A stretch of 9,758 bases of DNA from Planctomycetota bacterium (GTDB taxonomy: Bacteria > Planctomycetota > Phycisphaerae > WQYP01). A model generated the notes under the pieces. It searched no databases and was not told the DNA's origin. It saw only the letters and a program-made list of their open reading frames with translations. The position numbers and the translations under genes were made by a program. Shown here piece by piece: positions 6,122 to 9,758 of the stretch. How positions within the stretch are numbered: the first letter of the stretch is position 1; each line of letters begins with the position of its first letter. The stretch is taken from positions 1-9,758 of the forward strand of contig JAJZCT010000078.1 in assembly GCA_021828925.1 (NCBI GenBank), in the 5' to 3' direction.

Positions 6122-6433
6122 GTGATTGACCTTATCGAGCAGCGGCGGCCCCAAATTGAGGTCTTGTGTCGACAGTTCCAAGTCCATCGGCTGGAGGTGT
6201 TCGGCTCCGCAGTAGAGGCCGGGCGGTTTGATCCCAACCGTAGCGATGTGGACTTTCTGGTCGAGTTCGCACCGGAGGCTGAAAGTCGCGTTGCCGAGTT
6301 GTATCTCGATTTGATTGCGGCGTTACACGATCTACTGGGGCGGGAAGTGGATGTTGTGATGACCCGTGCCATCCGTAATCCATACTTTCGGCAGGTTGTT
6401 GACCGCAGCCGCAGGACGCTCTATGCAGCCTGA
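6122..6433 (+). CDS. mntA: MntA-type minimal nucleotidyltransferase antitoxin
   Basis: This 103-residue protein has the minimal nucleotidyltransferase signature: LEVFGSAVEAGRFDPNRSDVDFLVEF, with G28-S29 and the metal-binding pair D42/D44, and a third acid, D77, in REVDVVM. The GS-to-DxD spacing is 12 residues, against ten in the textbook form; this looser spacing is common in the 'GSAxRGxFxPxxSDxD' subgroup. In characterised MntA/HepT pairs the enzyme adds AMP units to a tyrosine of the HEPN toxin and so silences it. The GTG at 6122 is the start, with AAGGAG nine bases upstream. The gene overlaps the HEPN gene by 11 bases, typical of this pair. I use the symbol for family membership only. Confidence 0.87.
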   Translation: MIDLIEQRRPQIEVLCRQFQVHRLEVFGSAVEAGRFDPNRSDVDFLVEFAPEAESRVAELYLDLIAALHDLLGREVDVVMTRAIRNPYFRQVVDRSRRTLYAA

Positions 6434-6770
6434 AACACTCAAACTGTTGGCCGATGTCAGGCTGGCTGGTGAAGCGATCCTGCAGTTCGCCCCGGACATC
6501 ACGCCCCGGCAATACGAATCCGATGTGCTGTTGCGGTCGCTGGTGGAGCGGCAATGTGAAATTATCGGGGAAGCACTACGGCGGCTTGAGCGCAGAGATC
6601 CGCCGACGTTCGCAGAGATTCGTCATGCACGCCGCATCATCGATTTTCGTAACATCATAGCGCACGGGTACGATTCGCTGGATTCCACGGTCGTATCACA
6701 GGTGGTGCGACTGCACCTGCGAAACCTTCTTGACGATGTGGCGACGGCTACAAGTCTAACCAAGCTGTAA
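6423..6770 (+). CDS. hepT: HepT-like HEPN ribonuclease toxin (DUF86 family)
   Basis: This 115-residue, mostly helical protein belongs to the DUF86/HepT group: SDVLLRSLVERQCEIIGEALRRL is the typical second helix, and DFRNIIAHGYDSLD contains the RNase motif R76-x4-H81 followed by Tyr83 (R-x4-H-x-Y). Arg and His form the catalytic site, and the Tyr of this motif is the residue known to be AMPylated by MntA in studied systems. The ATG at 6423 lies inside the mntA end (11-base overlap, different frame), so translation is coupled. All key residues are present, so toxin and antidote both look functional. The RNA target is unknown. Confidence 0.88.
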   Translation: MQPETLKLLADVRLAGEAILQFAPDITPRQYESDVLLRSLVERQCEIIGEALRRLERRDPPTFAEIRHARRIIDFRNIIAHGYDSLDSTVVSQVVRLHLRNLLDDVATATSLTKL

Positions 6771-7015
6771 TAGGGCCTGGTAATGGCAGCAGATTCAGTA
6801 TTAGCAGTAATTGCCGTAACTGCAGTACATTCAGAAGTTAGCCGACCGGTTTACCTGCCGAGCAAAATTGCAGCGCCAGCGCTTCCGGGAAATGCGCGAT
6901 GCTGAATGCTCGATGCGAAATGCCGCGAAACGCCAGCGCTTCCAAACCCTTCTAACTCCTACCTAACTTCTAAATGTTACTGAATTTTCTGCCAATACTG
7001 AATTTTTCCCCTCGT
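6771..7015. repeat. Repeat block between the two nucleotidyltransferase/HEPN pairs
   Basis: No gene is visible. It holds a nine-base CAGTA array (6792-6836), a partial CCTGCCGAGCAAAATTGCAG..CGCTTCC element (6847-6887), five AATGCTC/GATGCGA heptads (6891-6925), a CGCCAGCGCTTCC element (about 6929-6941) and CTAACTTC/TAACTCC units (about 6949-6972). Unique sequence with the next promoter begins near 6975. Confidence 0.8.
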
Positions 7016-7020
7016 GCCTT

Positions 7021-7060
7021 TATAATGATGACGTTCGTTTTCCTCCGAAAATGTTTTCGG
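7021..7060 (+). promoter_or_regulatory. Promoter -10 box and leader hairpin of the second nucleotidyltransferase/HEPN operon
   Basis: A perfect TATAAT lies at 7021-7026; the -35 region 17 bp upstream (CTGAAT) is weak. About 20 bases downstream of the -10 box there is a perfect inverted repeat, CCGAAAA-TG-TTTTCGG (7045-7060), 24 bases before the start codon. It could be an operator for autoregulation or a small leader hairpin. The role is inferred. Confidence 0.5.
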
Positions 7061-7083
7061 CGGTATTCGCGAAGGACTTGGCT

Positions 7084-7416
7084 ATGGCACTGAACAAATC
7101 AGCGGCAGACACTGAAATCAAGCGGATGGTGCGGCGGATTGTCCGGAAATTTAATCCGGAAAAGATTATTTTGTTCGGTTCGCATGCGCGGGGCGATGCC
7201 GACGCGGATAGCGATGTGGACCTTCTGGTGGTCATGGATGTAAAAGGATCGAAACGGCGGAAGGCGGTTGAAATTGGCGTTGCACTGCACGATGTGGATC
7301 TGGCCAAGGACGTGATCGTGGTTCGGCCAGGCGAGTATGCCTGGCGAAGGAAAATAATCGGGACAATTGAGCGCCCGGCGGACCTCGAAGGCAAGGTGAT
7401 GTATGCCCGCGGATGA
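7084..7416 (+). CDS. Nucleotidyltransferase-domain protein (MNT), HI0073-like
   Basis: This 110-residue protein carries the canonical G-S-x10-D-x-D motif: ILFGSHARGDADADSDVDLLVV, with G32-S33 and D44/D46, and a third acidic residue at D76 in AKDVIVVR. The C-terminal half is charged and helical (EYAWRRKIIGTIERPADLEG). The ATG at 7084 is chosen because GAAGGA lies seven bases before it; an in-frame ATG at 7051 falls inside the leader hairpin and has no ribosome binding site. It overlaps the following HEPN gene by 14 bases. The pair resembles the two-protein nucleotidyltransferase/HEPN systems such as HI0073/HI0074. By analogy it is the antitoxin or modifying subunit; the substrate is unproven here. 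Confidence 0.86.
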   Translation: MALNKSAADTEIKRMVRRIVRKFNPEKIILFGSHARGDADADSDVDLLVVMDVKGSKRRKAVEIGVALHDVDLAKDVIVVRPGEYAWRRKIIGTIERPADLEGKVMYARG

Positions 7417-7834
7417 GGATCTTCTGGCCGTTGTTAGCGAGTGGATTTACCGGGCCGAGGGCGACCTGAAAAATGCGGCGCACGTTTTGAAGTTGCAGCG
7501 GCAGTGCCCAACGGAGACGGTGGCTTTCCATGCCCAGCAATGTGTGGAGAAATACATCAAAGCGGCGTTGACATTTTATGAAATTGACTTTCCAAAGGTG
7601 CATGACATTGAGAAACTGGTGCGGCTGTTGCCCGCCGATGCCCTTGCCTTTTTCCCTGTAACAGAACAACGCACGCTGACCTCCTACGCCGTCACAGCTC
7701 GGTACCCGGGCGATTTCGATCCGATCTCGCTTGATGAAGCGCGCAAGGCCGTACAGATCGCGCGGCGGATTCGCGCGGAACTTCGCAAATTACTTCCAAG
7801 AGTGGTTCGTCGAAAACGCACGAATTACCAGTAA
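7403..7834 (+). CDS. HEPN-domain protein lacking the classic RNase motif
   Basis: This 143-residue protein fits the HEPN family paired with nucleotidyltransferases: WIYRAEGDLKNAAHVLK at the N-terminus, FHAQQCVEKYIKAALTFY as the conserved central helix, KVHDIEKLVRLLP, and RYPGDFDPISLDEARKAVQIA near the end. These motifs are typical of the family. I find no R-x4-6-H motif, unlike the neighbouring HepT, so RNase activity by that mechanism is doubtful. It may work as a substrate-binding or regulatory subunit, or use other residues. The start ATG 7403 overlaps the upstream gene, with AAGGT about six bases before it. The C-terminal RRKRTNY tail is strongly basic. Confidence 0.85.
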   Translation: MPADEDLLAVVSEWIYRAEGDLKNAAHVLKLQRQCPTETVAFHAQQCVEKYIKAALTFYEIDFPKVHDIEKLVRLLPADALAFFPVTEQRTLTSYAVTARYPGDFDPISLDEARKAVQIARRIRAELRKLLPRVVRRKRTNYQ

Positions 7835-8395
7835 TGATAAACGTAACCGTTCACGGCTGCCCTCATCACTGACTAGCGCCTGGACCTTGCAAGACGTTAA
7901 TTCACAAGGAGGAAGCGGAGGAAAATGGAGGACTAACGATGGGGGCTTTATATTCTTCCGCGTCAGGCCGTTCATCCTATCCTCCGTTACCTCCATTACC
8001 TCTGTGGTGAAAAAAGCCCTTCCCCTTCTTCGGATCTTCGTGCCTTTGTGGTAAATCACCCCGTCACCGTTAATTTGGGAAATCTGAGAAATCTGTGGTG
8101 GAAAAAATGCCCTTAATGGATGTAGAACCAGGAAACTGCAAGACGTTAATTCACAAGGAGGAAGCAGAGGTAAACAGAGGACACGACGCGGGACCATTGA
8201 TTAACTTCAATATAATTTACTCATTATTCATTATGCATTACTCATTGCAATCGCCAGCGCTTCCAGAAAATTCCGGGTTCCAGGTTCCAGGTTCTGTCAA
8301 CAGTAGTCTGTGGATCGGTATCCGTCCGCTTAGCTGTTCCCCATCCGTGAACGGTTACAACCTAACTCATGTTTTACGCAGGGGAAGAACTCGGA
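7835..8395. repeat. Repeat block after the HEPN gene
   Basis: No gene is visible. The boundary motif GTAACCGTTCACGG starts at 7845, eleven bases after the HEPN stop. A 132-bp block (7884-8015) is repeated at 9324-9455 with four differences. A 74-bp block (8001-8074) is repeated exactly at 8990-9063. A TGCAAGACGTTAATTCACAA..GCAGAGG element lies at 8137-8170, followed by ATTCATT-type heptads (about 8219-8246), CGCCAGCGCTTCC (8252-8264), TTCCAGG units (about 8276-8296), and a GTGAACGGTTAC boundary at 8347-8358 near the end of the DUF433 gene. Confidence 0.8.
7884..8015 (+). repeat. 132-bp direct repeat, copy A
   Basis: Compared with 9324-9455, all but four positions match. Both contain CACAAGGAGGAAGC, GGAGGACTAACGATGGGGGC and TATTCTTCCGCGTCAGGC, then TCCGTTACC/TCCATTACC units and the CTCTGTGGTGAAAAAA end. 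Two of the four differences are a swap of which unit reads TCCGTTACC and which TCCATTACC. Open frames through it show no protein-like features. Confidence 0.88.
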
Positions 8396-8399
8396 TCAT
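8367..8399 (-). pseudogene. Possible stub of a DUF5615-type toxin gene
   Basis: On the minus strand, ATG at 8399 overlaps the DUF433 stop codon in the ATGA arrangement common for co-translated TA genes. It encodes MIRVLPLRKT and then stops. DUF5615 toxins often begin with a short hydrophobic strand such as M-I-R-x-L-x-D-E. The match fails after about five residues, where sequence of the repeat region begins. The fragment is tiny, so the identity is an inference from the overlap and the partner family. Confidence 0.35.
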
Positions 8400-8647
8400 G
8401 ACACCTGCTTGGTGAGCGTGATGTCAAACTCCTCGCTGCGCCATGCCGCGTACGCCAACGCAGCGCGGATATCAAGCTCCTCAAGGTAAGGATATGCAAG
8501 AAGAATTTCCGCAACACTTCGCCCCGCCGCCAGAAGCCCGACCACCATCCCAACCGTGACCCGCATTCCCCGAATGCAAGGCTTCCCCCCCATGACCTCC
8601 GGGGCTTGGGTGATGCGATTCAACTCTTCTATGCCAGCAATATACAT
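8396..8647 (-). CDS. DUF433 antitoxin (VapB45-like), apparently without its toxin
   Basis: This 83-residue protein, read from ATG 8647, has the DUF433 hallmark near its N-terminus: LNRITQAPEVMGGKPCIRGMRVTVGMVVGLLAAG (GKPCIRG at about 21-27). It continues 'SVAEILLAYPYLEELDIRAALAYAAW', the second half of the winged-helix domain. Family members are small DNA-binding antitoxins, usually followed by a DUF5615 (PIN-like) toxin. Here the stop overlaps an ATG (ATGA at 8399-8396) and the next codons read M-I-R-V-L before repeat-like sequence and a stop, so the toxin seems lost. No Shine-Dalgarno site precedes the ATG; a TATAGT (8660-8655) would start transcription almost at the ATG, suggesting a leaderless message. 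Length is normal for the family. Confidence 0.87.
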   Translation of the reverse strand: MYIAGIEELNRITQAPEVMGGKPCIRGMRVTVGMVVGLLAAGRSVAEILLAYPYLEELDIRAALAYAAWRSEEFDITLTKQVS

Positions 8648-8810
8648 GTTATTAACTATACCATGGCGGATGACATGACGCTATTATTTTTACCGCATTT
8701 TTTCCATCGGTGATACACGATGCCGCCCCGGCGGCAAACAGGCAAATGGCTTTTTCAGTAGATTCAGTATTGGCAGTAGGTGAACCAGTTGGCAGGAGTT
8801 AGGAGTTAGA

Positions 8811-8867
8811 ATACGGCGTAAATTGGCAGGTTTACCTGCCAAGCAAAATAGCAGCGCCAGCGCTTCC
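8811..8867 (+). repeat. Best-preserved copy of the two-palindrome dispersed element
   Basis: This copy has a perfect palindrome GGCAGGT-TT-ACCTGCC (8825-8840), a conserved AAGCAAAATAGCAG linker and the hairpin AGCGC-CA-GCGCT followed by TCC. Other copies lie at 2001-2059, 4313-4343 (partial), 5824-5881 and 6847-6887 (partial); inverse-orientation relatives occur near 568-615 and 1183-1220. The two small palindromes recall REP/BIME elements of other bacteria, but no relationship is shown. Confidence 0.8.
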
Positions 8868-9122
8868 GACCAATGCTCGATGCCAGATGCTCGATGCGAA
8901 ATGCCGCGAAGCGCTATCGCTTCCAGAAAATTCCAGGTTCCAGATTCAGAACTTGCAACCCCACCGTATCCTCCGTTGCCTCGTCTACCTCTGTGGTGAA
9001 AAAAGCCCTTCCCCTTCTTCGGATCTTCGTGCCTTTGTGGTAAATCACCCCGTCACCGTTAATCTGTGGAAATCTGTGAAGAAAAAAACCTTTAATGAAT
9101 TTAGAACCGGGAAACTGGAAAA

Positions 9123-9305
9123 CGTTTATTCACAAGGAGGAAGCAGAGGCGATTGCAATGGCCAATGAGCAATGACCACGGATCAATACCCTTGACAATC
9201 CCCGTTTTTTGTTCATAGTTCATTGTTCACTGCTTATTAATCATTACTCATTATTCATTATTCATTATTCATTATTCATTGGTCACTACCTCTGTGGAGA
9301 AAAAA
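9123..9305 (+). repeat. Long dispersed repeat with ATTCATT heptads, partner of 4383-4545
   Basis: The segment contains a run of degenerate 7-bp units (GTTCATA, GTTCATT, GTTCACT, GCTTATT, AATCATT, ACTCATT, then four or more ATTCATT) between a CAATCCCCGTTTTTT segment and GGTCACT..CTCTGTGG. It pairs with 4383-4545 in inverted orientation, and partly with 9601-9718, also inverted. Confidence 0.87.
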
Positions 9306-9323
9306 ACCCTTTAATGAATTCAG

Positions 9324-9455
9324 ACCTTGCAAGACGTTAATTCACAAGGAGGAAGCAGAGGAAAATGGAGGACTAACGATGGGGGCTTTATATTCTTCCG
9401 CGTCAGGCTGTTCATCCTATCCTCCATTACCTCCGTTACCTCTGTGGTGAAAAAA
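9324..9455 (+). repeat. 132-bp direct repeat, copy B
   Basis: This is the partner of 7884-8015 at an offset of exactly 1,440 bp. The intervening DNA includes the DUF433 gene, so recombination between the copies would delete that gene. Confidence 0.88.
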
Positions 9456-9758
9456 AAGCGCTTCAATCTTTGTGCCGCTTTGTGTCGTTGTGGTAAATCA
9501 TCCCATCACCGTCCATCTGTGGAAATCTGTGGTGAAAAAAGCACTTTAATGAATTCAGACCTTGCAAGACGTTAATTCACAAGGAGGAAGCAGAGGCGTC
9601 GGCCAATGAATAATGAATAATGAACAATGAATAAAAACGGGAACGCCAAAGGTATTGATCCGTGATCATTGCTCAGTGGTCATTGAAATCTCCTCCGCTG
9701 CCTCCTGAATTACCGTCTTCCAAGTTCCAGATTCTAAGTTCATTGACGTGTTTTTCTC

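Larger units (their letters stand above)
8648..9758. repeat. 1.1-kb gene-free repeat field at the right end
   Basis: No gene is visible on either strand. Bases 8661-8750 look unique. Then, in order: CAGTA nonamers (8752-8778), AGGAGTT units (8794-8808), a full GGCGTAAATTGGCAGG..CGCTTCC element (8811-8867), GATGCNN heptads (8872-8906), TTCCAGG units (8933-8947), the 74-bp exact repeat (8990-9063), the long inverted element with ATTCATT arrays (9123-9305), the 132-bp repeat copy B (9324-9455), another TGTGGTAAATCA..GAAAAAA element (9441-9540), the TGCAAGACGTTAATTC element (9563-9596), and a second inverted copy of the long element (about 9601-9718). Confidence 0.82.

Noticed and set aside
7884..8054. 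Repeated small open frames through the 132-bp direct repeats (products containing TNDGGFIFF).
   Set aside because: They recur only because the DNA repeat recurs, read through mixed repeat modules, have no ribosome binding site in the right place and show no protein-like constraint.
528..9758. CRISPR array or integron gene-cassette array, suggested by many repeats and TA cassettes.
   Set aside because: There are no 25-40 bp repeats with regular unique spacers and no cas genes. I find no convincing attC pair (GTTRRRY/RYYYAAC with internal boxes) and no integrase. The repeats are short, degenerate and in both orientations.

Overview
The window looks like a bacterial chromosome segment where the core translation machinery borders a repeat-rich accessory region. 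On the minus strand at the left edge lie the first 13 codons of tuf (EF-Tu), a tRNA-Thr(GGU) and a tRNA-His(GUG). Everything to the right is small, mostly toxin-antitoxin (TA) type gene modules and two surface-modification enzymes, floating in intergenic DNA made almost entirely of short repeats. The weak Shine-Dalgarno use at some genes, the MAKGVFERKKPHV EF-Tu start and the 'text-like' short repeats would fit a planctomycete or related environmental lineage. That placement is a guess from memory, not a result.

Layout: 1-39 tuf start (-); 244-316 tRNA-Thr (-); 837-910 tRNA-His (-); 1337-1959 Phd/YefM antitoxin plus PIN (VapC) toxin (+); 2303-3166 parDE (-), broken twice, by a 278-bp MITE-like element between the genes and by an amber codon inside parE; 3639-4235 hexapeptide acyltransferase (+); 4574-5593 sulfotransferase (-); 6122-6770 MntA/HepT pair (+); 7084-7834 second nucleotidyltransferase/HEPN pair (+); 8396-8647 DUF433 antitoxin (-) whose expected toxin is reduced to a few codons. 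From 8648 to the end I see no genes, only repeats.

Five TA-type modules in about 7.5 kb, two of them decayed, suggest a stretch where such modules are repeatedly captured and lost. The acetyltransferase and sulfotransferase converge and would decorate a carbohydrate or small molecule, most simply a surface polysaccharide.

The most unusual content is the intergenic DNA. Several sequence families with unrelated motifs share a 7-bp period (AGGAGTT, ATTCATT, TTCCAGG, GATGCNN, CCTGTCC), and another has a 9-bp period (NNNNCAGTA). They are joined to longer dispersed elements in recurring order: a GTAACCGTTCACGG boundary, a GGAACCTGGAA block, a GGAAGCGC palindrome, then heptad arrays. Long near-identical copies also sit in direct and inverted orientation, so the segment between about 4.4 and 9.3 kb could in principle invert.
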